This document shows positions 46,404-58,984 of a stretch of 64,000 nt of DNA, one piece after another. The position numbers were made by a program, and so were the translations under genes. Origin of the DNA: Petrosia ficiformis. Its lineage: Eukaryota; Porifera; Demospongiae; Haplosclerida; Petrosiidae. The notes below the pieces were generated by a model. The model searched no databases, was not told the origin of the DNA, and saw only the letters and a program-made list of their open reading frames with translations. The stretch covers positions 3,705,201-3,769,200 of the forward strand of contig OX345638.1 in assembly GCA_947044365.1 (NCBI GenBank). The letters run 5' to 3'. Positions within the stretch are counted from its first letter, which is position 1; the number at the start of each line of letters is the position of its first letter.

Positions 46404-49400
46404 CACTTTCTCCTCCAAGAGTCCATCACGGAAATAATATAGATAAGGAGTTTCTTCTTTCCATTCAACTAAAACAACCATACCATCTTGATTTCCCGAC
46501 TCTCCAATAAAGAACTGATATTCTTTAAAGTTTTCTAACACCTACATTGGGAGAAGTGCTTGTACATGTATTTGATAAGGGTAATTAACAAGTATCTACA
46601 TGTGTACACACATACATGTATGTATTATCTTTAAGATGAAAGTTGGGCAAACATGGTTTTTGTAATTAGCCTAAAAGCAATTATAAAAAGCTATTCGACA
46701 TAACTTTGATGACAACTACATTCTACAACCAAACAAATCATTTATTTACATTATACAAATGTATAAGCATTTCAATTATTATTTCGAATACAGTGATATT
46801 TTGGCAGCTATATGCAATACTATGTTATAGTCATAACGTACATGTACATGTACATCAGTAATCGGAAGGATGCCAAGTATTCAGACACCACTTTAACACC
46901 TCAAATTATCTCCCACATTAAAGCAAACTTGTGTATGTCATATTCAATTTCATTTTAAAAACTGTTAGGAAACTACAGACATAACTTTTAACCTGTGTAA
47001 GTTAATCAGTGGTCTTGTGTTCCTGTTACTTTATAAGCAAAACTCTAAAATAATTATGGTCCAAAACATAAATGTGTGTTTTGGATTGCATCAAAATCAA
47101 TATCATATTTTTCAGTAGACAGACTAGATAGTGAATTGTCACATACATGTACATGTATTACCATTGCTCATTCCTAACTAATGTACATGTACATGGATTA
47201 GCATTGCTCATTCCTAACTAATGTACATGTATTACCATTGCTCATTCCTAACTAATGTACATGTACATGTATTACCATTGCTCATTCCTAACACATGTAT
47301 TACCATTGCTCATTTCTAACTAATGTATGTATGTACATGTACAAGCTAGAACTAACTTTCTTGATAGCAACTTTGGCATTAGCTTTGAAATCAGCAACTC
47401 TATCCGGTTTAGTCTTTTCTAAATGTGCCAAAATCTTCCCCATATATTCCTGTGTAGAAAAGAAACAGTATGAATTTTAAACACAATAGTGAAACTAAAA
47501 TTTAGATACTGAGTTTTGTCCATTTGTGACAGACAAACCAAGTACTCTTATATACCAATCTTAGAGCCCTCCGACAGTAAAACTTGCAGCGTTTTGTCAA
47601 GAAAAATCTCACAAGAACTATTCCAACTATCTTCGCATGTTTTTTCAAGTCATTGTGGGTATGTTGAGGCAAGACAATGCAAAATGCGCCTACCTGTAAC
47701 CACATATCTACTACATGTATCATGATAGTAGTTTTAGTTAAAATTCTATATTTTTTCCTGTACCGCTGTATGGTATCACAAAATTTTGCATACAAAAAAT
47801 ATCAAAATATATTTTCTATGCCCATACTTTTGAGCACAAGGTCCAACTGAAATGGTGCTTTAGCAGTGTTTGTTATGCTTTTCTAGGTAGCGATTGAGTT
47901 AGAAAAGAGAGGTAGACATCTATTCTTCAACAGAAGATGCTACATGTACATTTGTGTGCTAATGAGTGTTATATTGTTGCGGTATAAATTGATATAAACG
48001 ATGTTTTTTTGACCTTGGACTACAGTATGCCAAAAAAGGAAGTTGTATATACTATATATACTATATATCTAGTATTGTAGTAGTCTGAACGAGTTGTTTG
48101 TTGCATTTCAGGCACTGTTTGATGATTACAAAATGTTTGTGGGTGTGACCAATTGTGTAATGTTAGCAGGTATAAAGCTCTATATTAAAATACTGTTGTA
48201 GTATATTTGCATATACCGCCCACCTCTACGTGATTAACATTGACAATAACAATAGTCATACTATCGCTACTATCGCCCGGCTCTACCACATGCTTTAACT
48301 TTAAATATAATTACAGTAACCCATTCCACTGTGGAATGGTAAATAGTACATGACTACATGTACATTTGTAATGCAGAGGGTAACTCCATGTACTCTTTAC
48401 TACACAACAGAGATTAGGGTTCCGAACAGCATGATGTTCGTCTTATTTATCACTGCTACATTAATCAATCCTGCTGGTGTGGCGTAGCTTGAGAGTACAT
48501 TTGTTTATGTGCGACACCAATGTACATGTAATTTCTTTCTCTCCACATGTACTTTTGCACATCAGTTATATTTCGAGATTTGAAGAACCTTTCTCCTGAT
48601 ATTAAACACTTGTACATGTATCTAATGAAGCCCAAACACTTCACTCACTTTGATGTATACTTGGTAGCTCTTCTTATTAAAGCCAGTTTCCTGCAGTCTG
48701 TTAGTTAGTACTACATCTATTCCTGATTGAACAACATCATCATCCATTTCTACAGCTTGGTCCTCAACTGAAGCATTTCCTCCTATTAAACTATCATCAA
48801 TTTTATTAGTGACTTCAGTTTTAAGCTGCAATGTAAGTAGAGTGATAATATACATGGGCAGGAAGTATTATATATCAGGGCTTCAGTTATTCAGAAATTG
48901 CAAAGTGAATGAAACACAATATTAATAGACAATAATGTAATGAGCATCTCAGAAACAATTATTTATGTTTGCCTATTGTTTGGACACACTGTATGTGTTA
49001 TTAATGTATTGTCTTGTGTCGACTAATTATTACTTAGGTGTTCGCGACAGTTGTTAATAGGTACAAATCACAATGTATATCTGGGTAAATTTAGTGACTT
49101 CACATGTTGTGTGTAAATTATAATGTACATTATGTCATTCAAAAAATAAATTTCTTCCATCAAAAATAACGTTTTGTTGATTTCAAGAGGGTAACATGCT
49201 CCAGGCCATCCCATTTCCCAAGAATAAGTGCAAGATATTTCACTCTGCTTTTTTTTCCTATGGAGAACACTGTCAGAACAGCAACACTACCATAAGTTGC
49301 GTGTAGCGTCACCTAAGGTTTCATCCTTTGTTTGGACCAAACATGGGCTCAATTACAATGCAATGTAATGTAATAGGTATATTACTACTACTAATTTACT

Positions 49401-50306
49401 ATTACTAATACCGCCCAAGTCAGTGTAATAATTATATTACTATGACTAGTTACTAGTCAATCTATTACTATTACTATTAGCTTACAAAAATTAGTAAATT
49501 ACTAATTTACTATTACTGCCCAAGTCAGTGTTACTATTATGGATTACTATAGCATTGAGGTTTCTTTGAATTGTCACGTTTTTCTTCCATCCAATACTAA
49601 AATGTCTCTACTGGCCTGAACATATTACTAAGGTCAATTACAATTACCTCATGCTATTAATAATACTATTACTTCACTGTCTATTATTATTACAGTTAAT
49701 TTCGTAATAGTAATAGACAGTGAAGTAATAGTATTAGTAATAGTAATACCTATTACTATTATCTTGAAACATGTAATCTTTACTACTACTATTACTATTA
49801 TCAATTAGTATTGTTCCATGTCTGGTTTGGACCAGATGAGTGTTGCAGTTTTGTGGTTTGTGTTGCTGTGGTCAACAACAGGTTTAACATATGTGGTTAC
49901 TTTGAATACGTTATATGTTAAGAGAAGCTACACACACTATAGTAATTTCCCTTTCAGTAAATATATTCATTATAACACACCTAATCATGCTATAACAGAT
50001 TCACAATTGCCTTGCTCTCAGTGATTACAAATCTGATGTAACACTCGTAGATGTGTTATAACATATATACACATGTATTACAATCATAGAATTATAATAT
50101 TTTTAATATAGAATCAAAACATTGTGGTTTCAATCACAGGATAATTATAACACTCACTTTGCCTTCTACCTCGTAGAATATATCATCAACTACTTTCATT
50201 TTGAAAACATCTGTTAGTACTTCGTCACCTGTACGACAACAATAACAAAATTTAAAACAAAATTTATAATCTACTTACCAGAGACTAAATCCTTGTAGAT
50301 TATCAT
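46404..50306 (-). CDS. TPT1: translationally controlled tumour protein (TCTP)
   Basis: Abundant conserved cytosolic protein of the Mss4-like fold, linked to growth control and Ca2+/microtubule binding. Coding exons on the minus strand: 50306-50279, 50228-50158, 48825-48649, 47449-47357 and 46541-46404. Phases are continuous and give 169 residues, against 172 in human. It starts [18 protein letters not shown]; signature 1 is [14 protein letters not shown] (about 42-55) and signature 2 is [20 protein letters not shown]. It ends GLLEEKV at a good GTATGT donor (46403). The stop would then be in a further short exon that I could not place. If that donor is unused, the frame runs 29 codons more to 46290 through unrelated sequence, which is less likely. 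Same strand as N6AMT1, whose stop is 389 bp upstream of this ATG. Confidence 0.94.
47142..47335. repeat. five-unit minisatellite in a TPT1 intron
   Basis: Units of about 27-43 bp: (ACATGT)n followed by ATTACCATTGCTCATTCCTA and ACTAATGT. Unit length varies by whole ACATGT steps. Non-coding; it shows TACATGTA growing inside a repeat unit. Confidence 0.85.
49370..49805. repeat. ATT/TAG-rich low-complexity region with hairpin
   Basis: Mostly TATTACTA-type words. Two CCGCCCAAGTCAGTG / TGCCCAAGTCAGTG blocks lie at about 49410 and 49520, and ACTATTACTTCACTGTCTAT (about 49664-49683) pairs with its inverse at about 49709-49728. Lies in the second TPT1 intron. Possibly a decayed hAT element; no clean ends. 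Confidence 0.5.
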
Positions 50307-50695
50307 CTTGTTGCCTTTTTTGTTTGGTTGAAATGGGCTCAAAGAAAAGTGGTGAATAACTGAATATTGAACAATTATTACAGGAACTTGTGGTCAACCA
50401 CGTGACGTTTGAACACGTGGTTACTGACGTTCACGTGTAGGACTGTAGGTTGAGATTTATACAAAGTTCACTTCACCATAGCACTTTGTTTCGTTATATG
50501 GAAATGGTTTGTTTAATGTTTGGTCCTTCATTAACCTCCTGTAGTCATCCCAATCTCATTAGCATACTTTTTGGAGTTTGACATCTCTACATCCTCTTTC
50601 TTTTTTATTGAAAATGTTTTTTTGTTGCTCTTGTAATAAATTAATTATGATCCAAAATAGTTAATATTAAATGCTGATTTCTGCTTAATGGATGT
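50307..50695. promoter_or_regulatory. TPT1 upstream / N6AMT1 downstream interval
   Basis: Must contain the TPT1 promoter and the N6AMT1 3' UTR. CACGTG-like words occur twice (50399-50404, 50413-50419). An AATAAA on the minus strand (50604-50609) is the only obvious polyadenylation signal for N6AMT1, and it lies inside a single-arm copy of the fold-back repeat (50490-50625). Confidence 0.5.
50490..50625. repeat. single-arm copy of the fold-back element
   Basis: Matches the right arm of 34022-34302: GGAAATGGTTTGTTTAATG, TGACATCTCTACATCCTCTT and TTTTATTGAAAATGTTTTTT. Confidence 0.7.
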
Positions 50696-53600
50696 TCAAT
50701 TTTTTTTATATTGTGAGAATCTAATAACTGATAGTTTCTCTGGTCCTGTTCTTCTTGTAAGAATGACCTTTGAATCTAGACCTTGAGACTTCATTAACTG
50801 ACAAATACTATCTACAAGAGGAGAGATATTATTTAGTACTAGGAACACTTGTACACAACCATAATAATACATGGAGGTGGGAATCAAGTATCATTACTAG
50901 ATATATCATCGTTGATTTAAAATATTCACTTGATGTACTATTTTCCATGAACTACGTAAACCTTCACCTACATGAGGCGAGGGTTAATAATCATAGTCAA
51001 CATAGACACAACATTTAGCTTCTCATCTTACTAATTATCCATTCACCATGGATAGTAGTTTTGTTTTCTGTATGTGTGTGTGTTAGTCTGTTACAACAGT
51101 TTTCATGTCTCGTTATTGCTATTGTTGGATCCTTATGAGACTTTGGGTATAAAAGAACAGATAGCTCATACTGTCAGATAATCGAAACCTAGTAACAGTG
51201 AAGTAGTGGCACTTACATAACAAGCAGAGCACAGTAGAGAAAGGCGAAACTACACAACCACAATTTACAACTAGCTCCACCTTTAATTAGGCTAGAGATA
51301 AGTGCATACATGAATAGTTGAAAATTATTGTTGTTAATTTGAAATATTCACTTGATGTGTGCTATTTACCATGCCATTATGGCAAGGATTCTGTGCAGCA
51401 CAGAGTTCATTAGTAATTAATCAATCTGTGGTATTTACTACATTATAATTCACATTTAGTTGTTAGAGGAAATATATGATACATGTACTTCTACCATGCC
51501 ACAATGGCAAGGGTTCTGCATTATTAGTAATCTGGCAATGTAGCCATGATTTAAATTTTCATTTAATGGCTACCTGTAAAATGTGACCAGGCTGTATAAT
51601 AGTAAAGACAGTAGACTCTCCCCAACTAAGGCATAGGATTAATGTTTAGAAAGGTACATGTATGTGTGTGGTATTACCCTGCAAATCTGAGATAGCAATC
51701 AGTCTCTTATATTTTGTGTTCACAGCAAACACAAATAAATAATCATTTGGATGTGGTAATAATCACTTTACAAGCTCAACAAAGAAATTGCTAGGATGTC
51801 AAGAAACACTTCTCTCAGAGCAGGTATAGCTGGGGATGAAACTATACAGCCAGAGAAGTGCCAAATTTACTTCAACATGCAACAACATCTCAGCTACCAG
51901 GACCACAAAGCCACTGGATTCATTTAATGGGAAGCATACTACCACACCCCTTGAGTGTTTCACTCTTTCAGATGACCGATATCCCTCCCTCCCTAACAAA
52001 AAATTATGTAAAGTATAATTTACTACAACACTGGAGATGTAGTGTAATTCATCGATATTCTCATTTCTCAAACAGTGCTTTAGCTATTACATAATTACCT
52101 GGATTATTTTCATCCAGAACAAGAAGGTAAAACAATCCATCATCACTTAAGAGTGAGGTTACCAATGGCAACATACGATCTATTACCTAAACATAAAATC
52201 ATAACAAAATTCACCTAATTTACACATTCACCTCTCTTCCATCTCTTCCTCCACTCCAAGAAGCTTCAATACCAATTCCACCAACCTGTAAACAGAAGTA
52301 TATAAAGACAATGATGAAAATGCCCACAGTGGAAGGAATGAGAACTCTATATGGTGTGCATGAAATTTTAAATTTTATTAAACTTTGCATTATAAATAAA
52401 AATGGTCACCAAATTATGAAACAACATTCTCTCCTTAGAATAACGTAAAGCCAATTTCATCACACTTTCCTTGGACATTTTGTTCTGGCAAAAAAATAAA
52501 TATGACAAAAAAGAGTGAAATTTAAAGGAATGCTCTCACAATCTGTGACACTTGCAAATACATGTAGCTACATTCTATGATTGCTTTCCACGGGCTTTAA
52601 TGTATATATTAGATATATATTTATATGTTTGTGTCAGTTATGCGAGTATGCGTTGTATACATGTACGAAGTTAAGGAAGTTGCGTCATTCCAGGGAGCTC
52701 AGTCAATTAATGGGCATGGCGCAAAATAGAATCCGCGCTCAAGAGCAGAAAGAAAGCAACTGGAACTAACAGCTAGCTATTCTACCTGAAATATATTCGT
52801 AAAGTTCTACAAGGTCTTTTAAAAGGTAAGGAGTGTAGGTAATCAAAATAATAGGCTGTTGTGTTTCTGGCATGATAAAGTCAGCCATGGTTACTGAATG
52901 CCGGAATGCTGGACACCACAAAGCAGTCATAGGGATACTTTTTTCTCTATATATCTTGTTATCCATGCACATCTGCTAGATACATGAAATACCAGAATAA
53001 TAGTATATCATTACAGAATTTTACTTACAATACCAGTAATGATATTGATTATGGTGATATGTATTGAAATATCATCCAGCTCTTGTGACTAATAATGTCA
53101 CTTCTTATGATTATAATTTCTTTCAAATACTCCTGAATATTAGAAAATGCTCATTTTCTATGAGTGATAACATGATTCCAGAAATCTCATTTTTAACTGT
53201 ACATATACTCCCGGTAGTAATCATACCTCTTCAGAGGGTGTAGGAACGTATGGAGGATTAAATAGAAGTATATCAATGCTGCCATGTAATCTTGAGTTTG
53301 TTGAGTGAAGCTTAAGAGTGAAAAGAATAAGTAACTGAGTGTGTGCACATAAATATTTGTAGCATGATGCATGAGTGTACAGTGATATTATACACACTAT
53401 ACACATTTAGTATGTATATTCACTATGATAACAACAGTATGTGAGAAAAAAATTTTCAAAATTGAACATACCTCATGTTACAGTACAGTCTACGGATTAG
53501 TACAGACAAGCAAGAAAGAAGTATCTCATTAAGTAGAGGACGGAACATTTTAAAATATTAAAACCACATATTCCAAATTTATCTGTTAGCACATTTTTAA

Positions 53601-56368
53601 AAATTGTGGATAGTCGGATATTCGAATGGTATTTGATTTGTTACTCACAACCCTATTATTGAATACATAAATCATTAGAGCATGAAGATGAGTAATAGTC
53701 TTTGGATGAGTGTACTCTAAATTACAGAAGCTATGTATTCTGTCTTAATGCTGGTAATGAAGTGTACAAGCACCATCTTCATTTACCCTGTGCATTTACA
53801 CATTTACTGTGGTAATTGTGAACTAATATTTGAAATGGACCTTCTCCCACAAAATAATTTTGATTACCTTCAATTGCTCCATTTGTATAGGAAGCCAACA
53901 AACTTTCGTATCTGCTCTAAAAGTTTACAACATTGCAGAACAGCGAGCAATTGAGGGAAAGTATTTCACAAAAATTATTTTGAAAAGTGTCTATGCTTCT
54001 CAAAGCCTGCTTGCCTCAGGTGGCACATATCTGCTTCATGCCACAGACATAAAATGTTGCTATACAGCAGTCTGCTCATTAAACTATCACATGTTGTATG
54101 TAAAAGGTTACATGCTCCAGAAAGCTGCTTGTAGCTTATGTAAGCTGTTCTAGGTTCCAAACTCTTTACAAGAACATTTAAAAAGTAAAAAGAGTGCAAT
54201 AACTGTAACAGTCTCTTTGGGTTTCAGCTAGTGTTGTTTTAGTTTTACACAAATGACTACTTTTAGTTATAATTAAAATAATATTATGTCTATGTAGTTT
54301 CTCAAACTTATAGTTTAGTTATAGTTTAATTAACTAAGGTAATTTTCGCCTTACTAAAAGGGTTTTAGTAATTTATTAACTAACTAAAAGTGCCTATTAT
54401 AAGCCAATATTCATTTTAGTTAGTTATAATTATTACTGTAGACCAGTAATTTGGTATTAGTTTCATCAATTAAAAGGCAAAATGATAGTCCACTAAAACA
54501 AACACTAGTTTCAGAGTCCACTAAAACAACACTAGTTTCAGAGTCCACTAAAACAACACTAGTTTCAAAGTCCACTAAAACAACACTAGTTTCAGAGTCC
54601 ACTAAAACAAAACTAGTTTCAGCCATGTTTCAGAATGATGACACCATAAAACAATCATATTATCATAGGGATACTTTTCCTTTTTTCCCCTCAATAATAG
54701 AGTAACAACTCAAATACTACTCTAATATGGGACTATCTATGAATTCTTGTTTTTAATCTACAATGTAATTTTGATATTTATTTATATGATTCTATAAATG
54801 ATCCTACTTAATGAGATATAGCAATAAAGATAGAATCATGGAAAAAAAGTGTATTCCTATGATAGCCCTTGTTTATTTTTGTAATCATTATCTACTCATA
54901 ACAACACATCATATCTTAGTTTATAAAGTGATTGATTTTCTGATAATTTGTTTTGTTTCAGTTTATGAAGTTCCCCTTTAGTAAGGCATGAGTGCTGTTA
55001 GATTAAGTAATTAACAGACAATGAGCACTTTAGTCACTGCACAGTTAATTACTACTATTTCAGTATGGCCTAAAATCAATTTATATCAGAGACATAACTA
55101 ACTATAACTAAACCACTAAAAGTCTGAAACAACATATACAGAGTGTAGCTACATATATACATGTTAGCTTTAAAAACATTTAATCACCATTTATAGTCTT
55201 ACCAAATTGTCACAGACACAATCAAAAGAATATATGTTGTTCTGTACAAACGTTCTTTGGGAGCATTTGCATGCATGAATGTTTACGTCAACAGCCCTAA
55301 TTAAAATAATGGTGATAATGAAATGAGAAGATAATACCATTTCCAAACTATTTTGATCAAATGTTACTTTCAATTCAGTTCCACATCTTGAGCATGTATG
55401 GAAACAATTTTTTTTTTAAATGACTAATCTTGTAATATGAGAAAACAATTGTGATATGTTAGCATTTAAGGATACTGGTATAGGTATCTGAATAGGTAGG
55501 TGCCTATATCAAGATATAGAAAGGGTATCAGCATTGGCAACTGCATTGTCTATATAGCATACAAAATGTTTGTTCAGTGTAGTTAAACTGCACAACACAA
55601 TTTAAAGTATAGTCTGAAAACCATCCAGAAGTGGAAGGTGTCTGCCAAGACTTATATTTGCAGTTTGTACATAAGACCTTTTACCATAAGCTGAAAAGTA
55701 TGCAAATTAAATGCAACGTCATATCCAGAGTACATTCATGCACCATCTTGGAATATTGGAATTTGTATTGTTGTCAATATGGAAATACTCTGTTTTTGCC
55801 TCAAGTCCGCTCCTCTTGTGTAGTCTCACAAGGGAACTATCAATAGAAATATTTGACTTAAAACTACTGAAAATGTACATGTATTCTATGATAGCTATCA
55901 CAGAAGCCTGATAGGTGTATAGTTTTAGCCAAAATAATAAAATGGTGCAACTAGTTGCCTATACAGACCAGACCCTTTCTGCTTTTTTGCAAGGGGGTAG
56001 GTCTTCAGACTACACAAAGCACTGGTTTAAAATATCAATACATGCAGTCGATATAATCATTTCATTTTCATTTGTATGTTTGTACACATAAACTCACAAA
56101 TAATAAGAAGTGTGTTTAAAAATCGATGCTAGAAAATTAATGACAGAGCCGGAACCAGAACCAATTTCAACACACAGACAGGGTCTAAATTACAACACAT
56201 GAAACGGTACGGTGTAGTTAGGATTTAGTTATGTTACTCGTTCTTCTTAAGAACTTCCAGATCTTTCTCTAAAGCATCCATAAGGAGAAAGGAATCTTCA
56301 GCTGGCTCGTAAACTAAGTGATAATCTTTTGCCGATAAATGACTGATGTCAGGAGTTGGAACAGCCAT
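50696..56368 (-). CDS. N6AMT1: HemK2-type methyltransferase (N6AMT1)
   Basis: SAM-dependent methyltransferase; with TRMT112, the family methylates the glutamine of the GGQ motif of release factor eRF1. Coding exons on the minus strand: 56368-56238, 56184-56098, 55296-55203, 53310-53227, 52285-52232, 52186-52099 and 50811-50696. All are GT-AG and close to 217 residues (human 214). It starts MAVPTPDISHLSAKDYHLVY with YEPAEDSFLLMDAL. Motif I is CVEIGSGSGSVINFLA (about 48-63). The catalytic NPPY is at 122-125 (LLFNPPYVPTP), followed by GIEASWSGGRDGREV and DGLFYLLVLDENNP. It ends RRTGPEKLSVIRFSQYKKN. All motifs are intact, so the enzyme is probably active. The introns hold a MITE A copy (52565-52965) and a hAT element with a derived array (54229-54622). 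Confidence 0.95.
52565..52965 (+). mobile_element. MITE family A, copy at 52.6 kb
   Basis: CTATGATTGCTTTCCACGGG, TATGCGAGTATGCGTTGTA, GCGTCATTCCAGGGAGCTC, TTAATGGGCATGGCGCAAAA, ending ACCACAAAGCAGTCATAGGG. Lies in an N6AMT1 intron. Confidence 0.75.
54229..54507. mobile_element. hAT-like MITE of the TAGTGTTGTTTTAG family
   Basis: Left end TAGTGTTGTTTTAGTTTTAC; right end complement TAGTGTTTGTTTTAGTGG. Flanks GTTTCAGC (54221-54228) and GTTTCAGA (54508-54515) agree at 7 of 8 bases. Same termini as the elements at 18653 and 5721. Confidence 0.75.
54508..54622. repeat. 27-bp tandem array made of target duplication plus transposon end
   Basis: Units at 54508, 54535, 54562 and 54589, with a partial at 54616: each is GTTTCAGAGTCC followed by ACTAAAACAACACTA. 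The first part is the target duplication with 4 flanking bases and the second is the terminal bases of the adjacent hAT-like element. Open in both strands because 27 is divisible by 3. Confidence 0.88.
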
Positions 56369-56795
56369 ACTGGAGACAGGAAACGTCCGGATACCCTAAA
56401 CACGTGGCGTGGGTTTTTTGAAATTCGACTAATTTTCAAAAACCACAGATTTCAACTTGACAAATATAATACATAATGTATTTTCCTGGTCTTCTGATGT
56501 AAACAACTATAAGAATCTAATTATAAAGTATGTAGAACTATGATGTTTATAGAAGCCACATGTCTATGTACACATCACACCACCACTCAATGTTGTATGT
56601 ACATACATAGTTCATCAAGAAGAAGATCATTTAACCAAAGTTTCTTTTTTCATTTATTATTATTACTTTACAATGTTGTAAATAGTACTGTGAATAATGT
56701 TTAAAGTTGAATCTTGTAGAACAAATAAATAAAAATTCCACTAACACAACAATATTATTTTTGATATCTTGTTATTATTGTGTAACGAAACTTTA

Positions 56796-58984
56796 TCAAC
56801 TACCAAATCTTTGTACCATCCATTCTTGTTGACAGAGAGGACAGCGATTATTTTGCTTTATCCATAGCTGCATGCAGCAATTATGAAAGGAATGGTTGCA
56901 TTCACCCCACACAACTAAAAAAGAATTATAATTATTAATTATAACCTTGTGATCATATACATTCACAACAGCAAGATTATATATTACAGTAGGGAAGTGA
57001 GACTAAATCAAATAATCATGACTACTTGCATTAATACATTCAAAGCAACATTGAAAACTTTAAAATTCATTAATGAGAAGTGTGCAGTATTAGTATTAGT
57101 ATTAGTAGTTCATTAAACATGGTTGATCATTCATCTTCAAAGAACTCATCAAGATGAATTGGTATATACAACTCAAAAATGCATCTCTGTTATGTTCTTA
57201 CTGATTACTAACCTTTAATTTAATTTGTAATGCAAATATAGTATTAGTAAACTGCACTTCATTTGCAAGTTTCAATTCAGTATTGTATGATAGTCAATTG
57301 TATCATAACACACCCAGTGCTGATTGCTGTGCTTAAGCATGATCTTCTAATATCAGTAAATAGTAGCCTTAATGTAGGGATATGTGATTAATTAATTATC
57401 ATTGTTGTGAAGCACAAGTGGAGGGGTATGGTGGTATTAGATGTATGTGATTTTATAGTACCATGATTTAAATAGTTAGACCCCAACTAATTACATACCT
57501 ATACACTCTTCCTGCTTTCCATCACTCTGACACCGTAAACAAGCATCTAATGCAGAAAAGAGAGGAAATCATTTAAAGAAAGTTTCAATAGAATAGCCAA
57601 ATAAACAATTATGTATCTTATAACCTTTAGAGGATTGATGTCACCTATATGTGACATTTGACCCCTACGCAATTGGGAGTGCGTTCCTAGTGTTACAATG
57701 CACTCCAAAATGTTTGTAATTGGTGTCAGGGATAAGCACATGAAATGGCTAAAAATGTTTATGGTTTTCAGCCGCCCTTTGACCTAAATATAGAGTACGG
57801 GGGAATTTAAAAGGGTGTGTCCCCCCAATTAATGTGGGTTCAAAGGGACTGCACCCCCTTGCTGGTGAGGGGGATTTTGTTGGGTTGCCGAGACATTTCT
57901 CTTTGCTGTAAAACCTGATATCTTGGGTGCAGCTGGTGGTAATATGCAGTGGGGTCAAATGTATGTGTGTCTATGTATGATCGGGACTCGAAAAATGTGT
58001 CCACTTCAGTGAAACGTCTACTACTAAGAGAAGTTTCACTGTGTTAGGGCCGTATTTTTTTAACAACAGTCTAAAAATTATTTTCTCATTGTGATGTAAC
58101 ATCACTAGACAACAAGTTATAAAACCAAAAGTAGAATCTGTTTGTACTATTATGTAACTACAGTGGTTCTGATGTCAACAGTGAATTCATTATTTTAGTT
58201 TGATTTTCAAAAATATCCTTAAAAGATGTCCAGCCCCCCAAGAAAAAGGAGTTTCTCATTCTACTCACTTTGCTGCTTCTCCCAAGCTAACAATATTAAT
58301 TTTTACATGAGTTACAAGTATCTACAATGTAAACATCTTATGTCACTATCTCTATGAGCAGTGAAAAACTTCTTGCCACTGGATTTTGCCAGGAAATTCT
58401 TAAATATTTGCAAGAGGTACATATGGGGAAAGTGACTACACACAGGAAGCATTGTACAAATTTAATTTGATCCTGAAAATTACAACTTTGTCCATGTGAC
58501 TTTCTAATTACCTTACCTGTCCCAGAAATAGTCTTGGTACCCGCCCCTTTGCATAGAGAGGAAGGAGGGGTCTGGTATCGTACGCATTAAAAAGTTGTCT
58601 CAGAAAGATTTATTTACTTAACTACTGTGTTTCCCAAAGATCTCTGAGGAAAGGAGACAACTCCATGATGCGTGCGATACAACACCCCTCCCTATTTAAA
58701 GGGATTGGGTACTAAGACTATCACAGAAAGTCAATGAGAATCACCAGATTGTTTATTGAGGCCTCCTGGAAATAAGCTGGCCAGCACAAATACACAAGTG
58801 TATGGTACTCACCCATGACTTGAACACGACAGATTGCACAAGTATCACATTCGACATCCCATGACCACATGGCAACAGCATTCCATTTTTTCAGAGTAAA
58901 CAGAGGACCACTATGAGTCTTAATCTTTGGCTTTTTTGCCTTTGGGTCGTCTTTACTAACTTCTGGAGTAGTTTGTTCTGCCAT
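56796..58984 (-). CDS. RNF7: RING-box protein 2 (RNF7/SAG), cullin-RING ligase subunit
   Basis: RING-H2 subunit that pairs chiefly with cullin-5 and recruits the E2 in ubiquitin or NEDD8 transfer. Coding exons on the minus strand: 58984-58813, 57546-57499 and 56914-56796. They are phase-consistent and give 112 residues (human 113). The variable acidic/basic N-terminus (MAEQTTPEVSKDDPKAKK) leads to FTLKKWNAVAMWSWDVECDT (29-48), almost invariant in animals. Zinc ligands follow in order: CDTCAIC, DACLRCQ, then GECNHSFHNCC and NRCPLC. It ends QQEWMVQRFGS. All ligands are present, so it is probably functional. Divergent from the EF-hand gene with 142 nt between start codons. An AATAAA at 56653-56658 (minus) could serve as its polyadenylation signal. 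Confidence 0.96.
57109..57287. repeat. dispersed repeat, copy 2 (copy 1 at 9158-9372)
   Basis: TTCATTAAACATGGTTGATC and AGTAAACTGCACTTCATTTG, in the same order and orientation as copy 1. In RNF7 intron 2. Confidence 0.6.
57547..58812. other. RNF7 intron 1
   Basis: Contains the inverted-repeat element at 58528-58721. 57640-57960 is less AT-rich than its surroundings and holds runs of C (AGGGACTGCACCCCC), but no gene or element ends were recognised. Confidence 0.4.
58528..58721. mobile_element. MITE with about 55-bp imperfect inverted ends
   Basis: Left: ATAGTCTTGGTACCCGCCCC, then GGAGGGGTCTGGTATCG. Right, complement: ATAGTCTTAGTACCCAATCC, then GGAGGGGTGTTGTATCG. 194 bp, so nearly the whole element is a hairpin. 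No clear target duplication. Confidence 0.75.

Larger units (their letters stand above)
53311..55202. other. N6AMT1 intron 3
   Basis: Contains the hAT-type element 54229-54507, its derived tandem array, and a partial MITE A right end at about 54630-54680. Open frames at 53733-54199 have no recognisable homology and are not called. Confidence 0.5.

Noticed and set aside
47142..47335. Possible CRISPR-like array (regular repeats with spacers)
   Set aside because: The units are contiguous tandem repeats with no unique spacers, in an intron of an animal gene.
53733..54199. Overlapping open frames on both strands in N6AMT1 intron 3
   Set aside because: No homology or codon-use signal; the two strands are open equally.
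57749..57958. Minus-strand open frame in RNF7 intron 1
   Set aside because: No known domain or splice support, and RNF7 is complete without it.
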